Positions 1-5,553 of a stretch of DNA of 8,319 nucleotides are shown here, piece after piece. Under the pieces are notes generated by a model. It worked only from the letters and a program-made list of their open reading frames with translations, searched no databases and had not been told where the DNA came from. Origin of the DNA: Anaerolineae bacterium. GTDB lineage: Bacteria > Chloroflexota > Anaerolineae > Anaerolineales > Villigracilaceae. Made by a program: the position numbers and the translations under genes. The stretch spans positions 1 through 8,319 of the forward strand of contig PLNY01000130.1 of assembly GCA_003141915.1 (NCBI GenBank). The letters are read 5' to 3'. Positions within the stretch are counted from its first letter, which is position 1; each line of letters begins with the position of its first letter.

Positions 1-642
1 ATCACCAAAAACGGCAGGCGGCGCTCACCCGAAGAAATTTTATCGGATTTGAAAAATATTCCGAACGGCGTGATCGGTTGGGGGTATCTGGAAGCAACAA
101 AAGAAAGCGCATCCTTCCTAGCTTCGAGCGGACGCGTCAACTATTTTATTTATCGCGACCCGCGCGATATGCTCATCTCGCAAGTGTTCTTTGCAACAGA
201 TATGTACGAGGAACATGGGATGCACGAGTACTACAAGTCATTGCCGGATTTTTCTGCGAGACTCAAAGTTGCGATCACCGGCATTGACCGGGACGCCTTG
301 CACATGGTCAGCGTGAGGCAACGTTATGAAGGTGTGTTCCAATGGCTGGAACAGAAAAATGTGATGTGCATCCGCTTTGAAGAGCTGATCAACAATCGTG
401 ATGTGACGCTGAATGCTATGCTCGATGAAGTCGAAAAGACTGGTTATAAAATTCCAACGCCGCGCGAAGAGGCGATGAAGATTTTGGTTGATGCGATCCA
501 GCCGAAGAAGAGTCATACTTTCCGTTCGGGGAAAACGGGCGGCTGGCGCGAACACTTCACGGATGAGCATAAAAAGTTATTCAAAGAAGTGGCGGGAGAT
601 CTGTTGGTGAAGCTAGGTTATGAAAAGACCAACGATTGGTGA
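1..642 (+). CDS. Sulfotransferase, 3' part (start outside window)
   Basis: The frame is open from base 1, so this is the C-terminal about 213 residues of a larger protein; a TTG at 49 is not a convincing start. The family transfers sulfate from PAPS to hydroxyl or amino groups of glycans or small molecules. The N-terminal PAPS 5'-phosphosulfate loop is missing because it lies before the window. Visible are the 3'-phosphate-binding motif YRDPRDMLISQ (codons about 136-168, with Arg and Ser 8 apart as in the family) and the late RSGKTGGWREHF segment (about 517-558) that normally closes over PAPS. It is a clear paralogue of the gene at 6274-7140, sharing YYKSLPDF, the GKTG segment, VAGDLL and the LGYEK..NDW end. 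The position of the catalytic His appears to be Tyr (codon 85-87). It ends 96 nt before the aminotransferase gene, which has its own -10 box. The family is secure; the substrate is unknown. Confidence 0.9.
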   Translation: MTKNGRRRSPEEILSDLKNIPNGVIGWGYLEATKESASFLASSGRVNYFIYRDPRDMLISQVFFATDMYEEHGMHEYYKSLPDFSARLKVAITGIDRDALHMVSVRQRYEGVFQWLEQKNVMCIRFEELINNRDVTLNAMLDEVEKTGYKIPTPREEAMKILVDAIQPKKSHTFRSGKTGGWREHFTDEHKKLFKEVAGDLLVKLGYEKTNDW

Positions 643-695
643 TGTTCAGGATATTTGAAAAACTGACCGGCAACGATAACCGTCGCATGTCATCG

Positions 696-701
696 TATAA
701 T
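696..701 (+). promoter_or_regulatory. Probable -10 box (TATAAT) for the aminotransferase operon
   Basis: A perfect TATAAT lies in the 96-nt gap after the first sulfotransferase. It would start transcription near 708, about 31 nt before the aminotransferase ATG. No good TTGACA-like hexamer is present 16-18 nt upstream, so the promoter may be weak or activator-dependent. The rest of the gap (643-695) holds no clear terminator hairpin. Confidence 0.45.
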
Positions 702-726
702 GGGAAAATTCATAGTTGGTTCCATT

Positions 727-733
727 TAGGAGT
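727..733 (+). promoter_or_regulatory. Ribosome-binding site of the aminotransferase gene
   Basis: AGGAGTT-like sequence (TTAGGAGTT) ends about 5 nt before the ATG at 739. It is the strongest Shine-Dalgarno sequence in the window and fixes that start. Confidence 0.7.
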
Positions 734-738
734 TAAGA

Positions 739-1668
739 ATGACTGTGTATGGAACTCACAATGCTATTCAAGATGAGCGAAACGAAAAGATATTGATCTA
801 CGTTAACGGTGAACTCTTTCCGCGCAACGAAGCCAAAATATCTGTTTTCGATAGCGGCTATCTAGTGGGCGATGGAATTTGGGAAGCAGTCCGTTTACAT
901 GAAGATGTGTTAGTCTTTCTCGATGAACATTTGAATCGCCTCTGGCAGGCGGCAGCCACTGTGGGCATGGATATGAAGATGACTCGCCAGGAGTTAACCG
1001 ATAAGATCTGGCGCACGCTCAAGGCCAACGATATGCATGATGGTGTGCATGTCCGCTTTATGGTCACGCGCGGAACGAAAAAGACTCCGTCGCAGGATCC
1101 GCGTCTGGTGTTAACCGGCCCAAATCTTGTTATTATCCCCGAATATAAACTTGCCAGCCCAGAGTCTCACGACCGTGGCGTAACCCTCTTCACCAGCACC
1201 ATCCGGCGCGGCTCGCCGGATTACCTCGACCCACGCTTGAATTGTCATAGCAAACTGCATGAAGTGATGGCGTTGGTGCAGGCGCTTGAAGCGGGTGCGG
1301 ATGAAGCGCTGATGCTCGATATTCACGGCTTTGTTTCTACGTGCAACGCAACAAATTTCTTCATGGTCAAGAATGGCGAAGTGTGGACTTCAACGGGTCA
1401 ATATTGCATGAACGGAATCACGCGCGGCAAAGTCATCAAGGTTTCCAATGAAAATGGCATTCCTTGTTATCAAAAGAATTTTTCGCTCTTCGATGTCTAT
1501 GGCGCGGACGAGGCATTTGTCACCGGCACATTCGGCGGGCTGACTCCGGTTGTCAAAGTGGATGGTCGCGTCATTAGCAATGGCAAGCTTGGGGCGATGA
1601 CGGAAAAACTCACGGCGTTATATCAGGCCGAAATTCAGCGGGCCGTTCAAAAGGCGAAAGAGACGTAG
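739..1668 (+). CDS. Class IV aminotransferase homologue (branched-chain/D-amino-acid type)
   Basis: A 309-aa protein of usual class IV length. Fold-type IV PLP enzymes move amino groups between amino acids and 2-oxo acids, or cleave aminodeoxychorismate. Family hallmarks are the N-terminal VFDSGYLVGDGIWEAVR stretch (residues 37-52), DEHLNRL (62-68), NGITRG (225-230, phosphate-cup region) and TGTFGGLTPV (262-271). Two key positions look altered. By comparison with IlvE, D-alanine aminotransferase and PabC recalled from memory, the Schiff-base Lys falls at R166 or N168 in DPRLNCHSK (164-172), and the Glu that contacts the pyridine nitrogen in GxxSExxxxN is T201 in GFVSTCNATN. K172 is the nearest lysine. 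A one-nt gap separates it from the next gene, with which it probably forms a translationally coupled operon. It may be an aminotransferase with a shifted lysine, or a non-transaminating member. The family is secure; the reaction is uncertain. Confidence 0.9.
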   Translation: MTVYGTHNAIQDERNEKILIYVNGELFPRNEAKISVFDSGYLVGDGIWEAVRLHEDVLVFLDEHLNRLWQAAATVGMDMKMTRQELTDKIWRTLKANDMHDGVHVRFMVTRGTKKTPSQDPRLVLTGPNLVIIPEYKLASPESHDRGVTLFTSTIRRGSPDYLDPRLNCHSKLHEVMALVQALEAGADEALMLDIHGFVSTCNATNFFMVKNGEVWTSTGQYCMNGITRGKVIKVSNENGIPCYQKNFSLFDVYGADEAFVTGTFGGLTPVVKVDGRVISNGKLGAMTEKLTALYQAEIQRAVQKAKET

Positions 1669-1669
1669 C

Positions 1670-2401
1670 GTGTTCGACATCAAACGAATTTGTCTGTGGA
1701 GCGGCCCGCGCAATGTGTCCACCGCGTTGATGTATTCCTTTGCGCAGCGCAGCGATTGCAGGGTCATCGATGAGCCGTTGTACGCACACTATCTTTCGAA
1801 GACGCCTGCGCGGGAGTATCACCCCGATGCGGAGGAAGTGATCGCAACCATGGAGAATGATGGCGAGAAAGTCGTGCGCGATTTGATCCTCGGCGACTTC
1901 GACAAGCCGGTGGTTTTCTTCAAACACATGACGCATCATTTGGTGAACCTTGATCTGGGTTTCCTTTCCAGGACAGTGAACGTGTTGCTGACGCGTGATC
2001 CGGTGGACATGCTGCCGAGTTATGCCGCGCAAGTGGAAAAACCGACTTTGCTGGATGTTGGATATCAACAGCATATCGAGTTGTTGAAGTATTTGCAGTC
2101 CATCGGGCAAAACCCGCCCGTGTTGGACTCGAAACAAATTTTACTCAACCCGAAAAAAGTTTTGAGTGAATTATGCCAGAGGATCGATATTCCGTTTGAA
2201 GAGGTGATGCTGAGATGGAAAGCAGGCGCCCGCCCGGAAGATGGCTCCTGGGCGAAGCATTGGTATAAATCAGTGCATGAATCCACCGGGTTTGGAAAAT
2301 ATATTCCAAAGACTGAGCCTTTTCCCGAATCGTTAAAACCATTGCTGGAAGAATGCAAGCCTTACTATGAGCAGTTGAGTGCGATGGCGATCAAAGCATA
2401 G
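1670..2401 (+). CDS. P-loop sulfotransferase-like protein coupled to the aminotransferase
   Basis: A 243-aa protein starting at GTG 1670, one base after the aminotransferase stop; the start is set by this coupling and by the P-loop close behind it. The phosphosulfate loop is WSGPRNVSTALMYSF (residues 10-24), followed by DEPLYAHYL (34-42), a KHMTHH segment (85-90) that could hold the catalytic His, the 3'-phosphate motif LTRDPVDMLPSY (107-118), and RPEDGSWAKHWYKSVHESTG (188-207). From memory these match, in order, the N-terminal half of Arabidopsis branched-chain-amino-acid aminotransferase-like proteins (At3g05190, At5g27410), in which this domain is fused to the aminotransferase domain. It differs strongly from the two SULT-like paralogues in the window. 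It could transfer sulfate or bind a related nucleotide; the acceptor is unknown. Confidence 0.85.
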   Translation: MFDIKRICLWSGPRNVSTALMYSFAQRSDCRVIDEPLYAHYLSKTPAREYHPDAEEVIATMENDGEKVVRDLILGDFDKPVVFFKHMTHHLVNLDLGFLSRTVNVLLTRDPVDMLPSYAAQVEKPTLLDVGYQQHIELLKYLQSIGQNPPVLDSKQILLNPKKVLSELCQRIDIPFEEVMLRWKAGARPEDGSWAKHWYKSVHESTGFGKYIPKTEPFPESLKPLLEECKPYYEQLSAMAIKA

Positions 2402-2417
2402 ATCAAGTGTGATATCA

Positions 2418-2485
2418 ACAGGCGGCTGGCGCAAACATCTTACCTATGAATAAAAAAACTAATCAAAGACGTCGCCGGAGATTTG
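2418..2485 (+). pseudogene. Relic of a third sulfotransferase C-terminus, frameshifted
   Basis: Bases 2418-2450 encode TGGWRKHLTYE. After a net one-base loss at 2451-2452, bases 2453-2485 encode KKLIKDVAGDL. Together they match TGGWREHFTDE-H-KKLFKEVAGDL of the gene at 1-642 and the same segment of 6274-7140. By hand, about 52 of 69 aligned bases agree with 537-605. In the first frame TAA follows directly. Nothing recognisable of the rest of the gene precedes it, since the intact sulfotransferase-like gene stops at 2401, and its last residues (LGYEK..) are missing because the lipoprotein ATG follows at 2487. Confidence 0.75.
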
Positions 2486-2486
2486 A

Positions 2487-3371
2487 ATGAAAAAAGCTGT
2501 CCCGATTCTCTCAATACTCCTAGTCTTCTGTGTTTCTTGCACGACTGCGCTAACTCCCACAATCTCGCCAAAGCCAACGCAAACCCTTGTTTCAAATACA
2601 GCAGTTCCTACTGTAACATCAACTCCTTCGAAAGAATGGGATTATAGAATAGTTTATCAGGAGGATGACTTTGCGATTAGGGAGGCGTTGATAAGCGAAG
2701 GTCAAGTCAATTGGGATGCTTTTGTGATGCCGCCTTCTCGAATCAAGGAGTTTGCCAAGAATTTCGGAGACCAACGTAGGGAAGGTGATTGGCTGTACAG
2801 TTGTTACAAACAGTTTCCAAATATAGGTTGGTGTATCCAAATCTTTGAGATAACAGAATCAAGTGGAGCAATAGATCAATATAAGTTGCAATGTGATTTT
2901 TTGATTGGGGCAGGTGATTGCCAGTTGTTGAAAAACGATCATTTGATTTGGAATGGACACATGAATGGCGGGATTGATGATCCCGTTGATTCAATAGAGC
3001 AAGTGGGAGATGAAATTGCCATAAGCTATGCTGATTCAGACTATGATGGACAATCTATGTCTTGGTCAAAACAGATTGTTCTTTTGACAAAGAACTATAC
3101 AGTTGTTGTAATTAATGATGCATTCGCTGCAAATGAAGTATCTGGAAAATTAATCTATTTTTCCACTACAGGCGGAAAGGTTACTTTGGTATTTAACGGC
3201 AAAGACGTCGGCGAGAAATACGAAAAGGTATTTAACCAGCTTTGTTGTTGGGATGGCCCTCCCATTCAAATTAAGGGTAATGGGGAAGCAGTTGATTTCT
3301 TTGCCCAAAAAGGGAATGACTGGTATCATGTTCAGGCTGGAAGTACAGAGTATCTGTCTTTGCTAAAGTAA
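2487..3371 (+). CDS. Predicted lipoprotein of unknown function
   Basis: A 294-aa protein with an N-terminal signal: MKK, a hydrophobic core (residues 5-16) and an acceptable lipobox ending V-S-C18. A Thr/Pro/Ser-rich linker (about 19-47) then leads to the mature domain, a design common in lipoproteins of Chloroflexota. The mature part has six further cysteines, including LYSCYK (103-108), GWCIQ, QCDF, GDCQ and a CC pair in QLCCWDG, so disulfides in an extracytoplasmic domain are likely. I do not recognise the family. The ribosome-binding site GGAG (2477-2480) sits inside the sulfotransferase relic. The gene is AT-richer than its neighbours: 23 of 60 bases are G/C at 2881-2940, against 33 of 60 at 1861-1920. 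This suggests separate acquisition. It ends 2 nt before the next start. Confidence 0.8.
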   Translation: MKKAVPILSILLVFCVSCTTALTPTISPKPTQTLVSNTAVPTVTSTPSKEWDYRIVYQEDDFAIREALISEGQVNWDAFVMPPSRIKEFAKNFGDQRREGDWLYSCYKQFPNIGWCIQIFEITESSGAIDQYKLQCDFLIGAGDCQLLKNDHLIWNGHMNGGIDDPVDSIEQVGDEIAISYADSDYDGQSMSWSKQIVLLTKNYTVVVINDAFAANEVSGKLIYFSTTGGKVTLVFNGKDVGEKYEKVFNQLCCWDGPPIQIKGNGEAVDFFAQKGNDWYHVQAGSTEYLSLLK

Positions 3372-3373
3372 TT

Positions 3374-5032
3374 TTGGATTCTCGAGTGTTAAAAGATTTT
3401 TTTATCCAACGCGTCAAACGTGGACTTGTCCGCAGACTGAATAATTTTAAAATTGCTTCCATGGCGCGGCAGGTGGCAAGGCACGAGCCGCAGCCGTCCG
3501 GCGCGCCGATTGCCTTCTTCAAAGCATCCACCGGCATTGACGACCTCTCGTGGAACAGTGGATTTCATCTGCTGGCATCGTGGGGATTCCGCTTGCAAGG
3601 AATCCCTGTTGTTTATTTCGCATGTAATGCGGGCATGAGCAAATGCGTGCTGGGGACGAACCGCGAGAATGTTCATAAAGCGCCGCCATGCGAATCGTGT
3701 GTCTATCAATCGAAGACTTTATATACAGGTTTGCGTAGTAACGACTTTAGTCGTTATGGCGAAAGCGCGACTAAAGTCGTTACTACATCTGTTCATTGGT
3801 TTGACTTTCAGAGCGACGCGCAATTGGCAACCGCTATCGTGAATCTCCCTTTGCGTGATTTGACAACTTTCGAGTGGCAAAATATTCCGCTTGGAGTGTT
3901 GTGTCTGCCTGCGCTGAGATGGATCCTGAGAGTACACAATTTGAGTGATGATGAATCGACGCGCTATCTGTATCGCGAATATATTTTATCGGCGTGGAAT
4001 GTGGCACAGAAGTTTTCCAAGTTTCTCGATCAAACCAAGCCGCGCGCTGTGATCGTGTTCAACGGACAATTCTTCCCCGAAGCAACCGCGCGTTACGTGG
4101 CGCAACAACGCGGCATCCGCGTGATCACACATGAAGTGGGACTGCAGCCTGCGTCGGCGTTCTTCACCGATGGCGCAGCGACCGCGTATCCAATCCATAT
4201 TCCCGATGAATTTGAATTGAACGAGGAGCAAAATGCAAAACTGGATGCGTATCTTGCCAAGCGTTTTCAGGGCGACTTCACGATGGCGGGCATCAAGTTT
4301 TGGGCGGACATGAAAGGGCTGGACGAAACTTTTTTGAACAAGACGGCGCGCTTCAAGCAGGTCGTGCCGGTGTTTACCAATGTCATCTTTGATACAAGCC
4401 AGCCGCATGCCAACACGGTTTTCAGCGATATGTTCGCGTGGCTGGATGTCGTTTTGGAAATCATCAAGGGGCATCCTGAAACGTTGTTCGTGATCCGTGC
4501 GCATCCCGATGAGACGCGCACGCGCAAGGAAAGCCGCGAGACCGTACAGGGTTGGGTCGAAGCGAACGGCATGGATAAATTGGAGAACGTCGTGTTCGTT
4601 GCGCCGAAGGAAACGTTGAGTTCGTATGAGTTAATCCAACGCTCAAAGTTCGTGATGGTCTATAACTCGACCATTGGGCTGGAGGCTTCGCTGATGGGCA
4701 AGCCCGTGCTATGCGCAGGCAGGGCGCGCTTCACACAATATCCAACCGTGTTCTTCCCGCAGACAGTGGCTGAGCAACGAAGCAAGATGGAAGAATTTCT
4801 TGCGGCTGAAACGATTGACGTGCCGCTTGAGTTCAAACGCAATGCGCGCCGATTTTTGTATTACCAGTTGTTCAGAACATCATTGCCGTTTGGAGATTTT
4901 CTTGAGCCGTCCGTCCGCACTACGCAGACGAGGTTGAAGTCGTTTGAATTGGATGAGTTGGCGCAGTCGGAGGCGATGAAAGTGATTACAGAGGGAGTGC
5001 TAAGAGGCGGAGATTTTTTGTTGAAAGAATAA
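3374..5032 (+). CDS. Capsule polysaccharide-type (Kdo transferase-like) glycosyltransferase
   Basis: Up to 552 aa. The start is uncertain: TTG 3374 or GTG 3386, neither with a good ribosome-binding site; the frame is closed by a TGA at 3317-3319. The C-terminal half has the features of capsule biosynthesis proteins of the KpsC/KpsS type: IRAHPDE (374-380) and a nucleotide-sugar-binding NSTIGLEASLMGKPV (431-445), preceded by an FNGQFFPE loop (229-236) and HEVG (253-256). Such enzymes act in the cytoplasm on polysaccharide or its lipid anchor. The N-terminal part has four cysteines, C84, C91, C106 and C109 (the last two as PPCESC), which could bind metal. Residues 121-138 are encoded by a perfect inverted repeat and look like an insertion. 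Both the upstream lipoprotein and downstream sulfotransferase fit a surface-glycan locus. The donor and product are not known. Confidence 0.75.
   Translation: MDSRVLKDFFIQRVKRGLVRRLNNFKIASMARQVARHEPQPSGAPIAFFKASTGIDDLSWNSGFHLLASWGFRLQGIPVVYFACNAGMSKCVLGTNRENVHKAPPCESCVYQSKTLYTGLRSNDFSRYGESATKVVTTSVHWFDFQSDAQLATAIVNLPLRDLTTFEWQNIPLGVLCLPALRWILRVHNLSDDESTRYLYREYILSAWNVAQKFSKFLDQTKPRAVIVFNGQFFPEATARYVAQQRGIRVITHEVGLQPASAFFTDGAATAYPIHIPDEFELNEEQNAKLDAYLAKRFQGDFTMAGIKFWADMKGLDETFLNKTARFKQVVPVFTNVIFDTSQPHANTVFSDMFAWLDVVLEIIKGHPETLFVIRAHPDETRTRKESRETVQGWVEANGMDKLENVVFVAPKETLSSYELIQRSKFVMVYNSTIGLEASLMGKPVLCAGRARFTQYPTVFFPQTVAEQRSKMEEFLAAETIDVPLEFKRNARRFLYYQLFRTSLPFGDFLEPSVRTTQTRLKSFELDELAQSEAMKVITEGVLRGGDFLLKE
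3735..3786. repeat. Perfect inverted-repeat element read through in frame
   Basis: Two 19-nt arms, 3735-3753 and 3768-3786, are exact reverse complements (GTAGTAACGACTTTAGTCG on the left) around a 14-nt loop holding GCGAAAGC, a GNRA-type mini-hairpin. The left half is also palindromic on its own: TAACGACT-TT-AGTCGTTA at 3739-3756. From memory, repeats of this TAACGACTAAAGTCGTTA type are dispersed in Chloroflexota and cyanobacterial genomes. It encodes codons 121-138 of the capsule-type protein without a stop. If the TA at 3736-3737 and 3784-3785 is a 2-bp target duplication, the insert is 48 nt, exactly 16 codons; this boundary is a guess. Confidence 0.85.
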
Positions 5033-5040
5033 ATTCACTC

Positions 5041-5054
5041 TCCCTCGAAATCAA
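5041..5054. repeat. Degenerate copy of the TCCCCGAAATCAA direct repeat
   Basis: TCCCTCGAAATCAA differs from the copies at 5511-5524 and 6219-6232 by one inserted T and its final base. It lies at the outer edge of the minus-strand block. Confidence 0.35.
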
Positions 5055-5072
5055 AAATGTGTTTTTGGATTT
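5048..5072. terminator. Possible bidirectional terminator hairpin between convergent genes
   Basis: AAATCAAAAA (5048-5057) can pair with TTTTTGGATTT (5062-5072) around TGTG with one bulged G. It lies between the converging stops at 5032 (plus) and 5080 (minus), where a two-way terminator would be expected. The stem is almost all A/T and therefore weak. Confidence 0.3.
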
Positions 5073-5079
5073 GAGCGAA

Positions 5080-5241
5080 TCAATTTCCTTTTCGGAAGCC
5101 GTGCGAAAGTCCGCCAAACAGGATAAGCGCGATCGCAAAGATTAATCCACTGATCACTGGAGTGATGAGGCGCATAATCAGCAGAATAGCCAGGATGATG
5201 CACGTTGCCAAAAACAGACTCAAAGCAAGTTTACGATCCAT
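5080..5241 (-). CDS. 53-aa two-helix membrane protein, unknown function
   Basis: Reading the minus strand from ATG at 5241 to TGA at 5080 gives MDRKLALSLFL... ending in HGFRKGN. Residues about 5-23 and 27-44 are two hydrophobic helices joined by a short R-L-I-T-P turn. The basic ends (DRK at the start, FRKGN at the end) suggest both termini are cytoplasmic. AGGAAA lies about 8 nt upstream of the ATG inside the end of the 78-aa gene, and only three bases (CCC) separate that gene's TAG from this ATG, so the two are probably one operon. The compact spacing and ribosome-binding site support a real gene. I do not recognise a family; small hydrophobic toxins and small membrane regulators have this shape, but nothing here proves either. 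Confidence 0.6.
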   Translation of the reverse strand: MDRKLALSLFLATCIILAILLIMRLITPVISGLIFAIALILFGGLSHGFRKGN

Positions 5242-5244
5242 GGG

Positions 5245-5481
5245 CTATTTTCCTATCACTGTTTTCTTTTTTGGCATGGCAGAGATCAGCGCGCGCAATG
5301 CCTTGTTCACTTGTTCTGACGAAGTAAACACCTTTGCAATATCTGGTTCGATCAGAACGATCAAGGGTTCGTCTTTCAAGCGCGCGGCAAACCGATTCGG
5401 CTTTGCCGCGCGATAATCAAAACGATACTCAGGAGCTATCTCTTGAACTTTACGGGATTTGGTTGCGGGCGTTTTCTTCAT
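5245..5481 (-). CDS. 78-aa conserved-type hypothetical protein, possible antitoxin-like
   Basis: Minus strand, ATG at 5481. The protein has a basic, disordered-looking N-terminus (KKTPATKSRK), then PEYRFDYRAAKPNRFAARL (residues about 17-35), then VLIEPDIAKVFTSSEQVNKALRALI (about 42-66) and a Lys-rich tail. From memory, small proteins with a Y.FDY...KPNRFA and V.L.PDVA.VF..SE.VN.ALR.L pattern are frequent in cyanobacteria and Chloroflexota, and some sit next to toxin-like genes. The second part looks like a short ribbon-helix-like or dimerisation segment, but I cannot assign a fold. It lies downstream of the PIN toxin gene on the same strand and upstream of the 53-aa membrane protein, which is close enough to be co-translated. 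The start lacks a clear Shine-Dalgarno sequence. Confidence 0.65.
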   Translation of the reverse strand: MKKTPATKSRKVQEIAPEYRFDYRAAKPNRFAARLKDEPLIVLIEPDIAKVFTSSEQVNKALRALISAMPKKKTVIGK

Positions 5482-5494
5482 GCTTTATGGAGAA

Positions 5495-5523
5495 AGTACA
5501 GCCCCAATCTTCCCCGAAATCAA
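5495..5523 (-). promoter_or_regulatory. Possible promoter of the 78-aa/53-aa pair
   Basis: On the minus strand TTGATT (5523-5518) and TGTACT (5500-5495) are 17 nt apart, which is correct for a housekeeping-type promoter. The start would be about 7 nt before the ATG at 5481. The -35 box falls inside the repeat at 5511-5524. The -10 matches consensus at only four of six bases. Confidence 0.3.
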
Positions 5524-5524
5524 C
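5511..5524. repeat. TCCCCGAAATCAAC direct repeat, copy 2
   Basis: This 14-nt sequence is identical to 6219-6232. It lies in the 72-nt gap between the PIN toxin gene and the 78-aa gene. It may be an operator or a junction scar. Confidence 0.5.
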
Positions 5525-5553
5525 GACGCTTTTGTACGACCTCACCTCCACCG

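Noticed and set aside
238..570. 110-aa minus-strand open frame inside the first sulfotransferase
   Set aside because: It is opposite a gene with clear motifs, and its composition (Arg/Phe/His-rich) is typical of an antisense shadow.
1610..2137. 175-aa minus-strand open frame across the aminotransferase/sulfotransferase-like junction
   Set aside because: The plus-strand genes have strong family motifs on both sides of the junction; this His/Gln-rich frame is a shadow.
3738..3785. Proven TA-target transposon insertion (IS630/Tc1-type MITE)
   Set aside because: The TA pairs and the 48-nt in-frame length are suggestive, but the inverted repeat extends beyond the TA, and without an empty site the boundaries cannot be fixed.
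3735..3786. Rho-independent terminator inside the capsule-type gene
   Set aside because: The hairpin is perfect but no run of T follows on either strand, and the reading frame continues with conserved motifs for over 400 codons.
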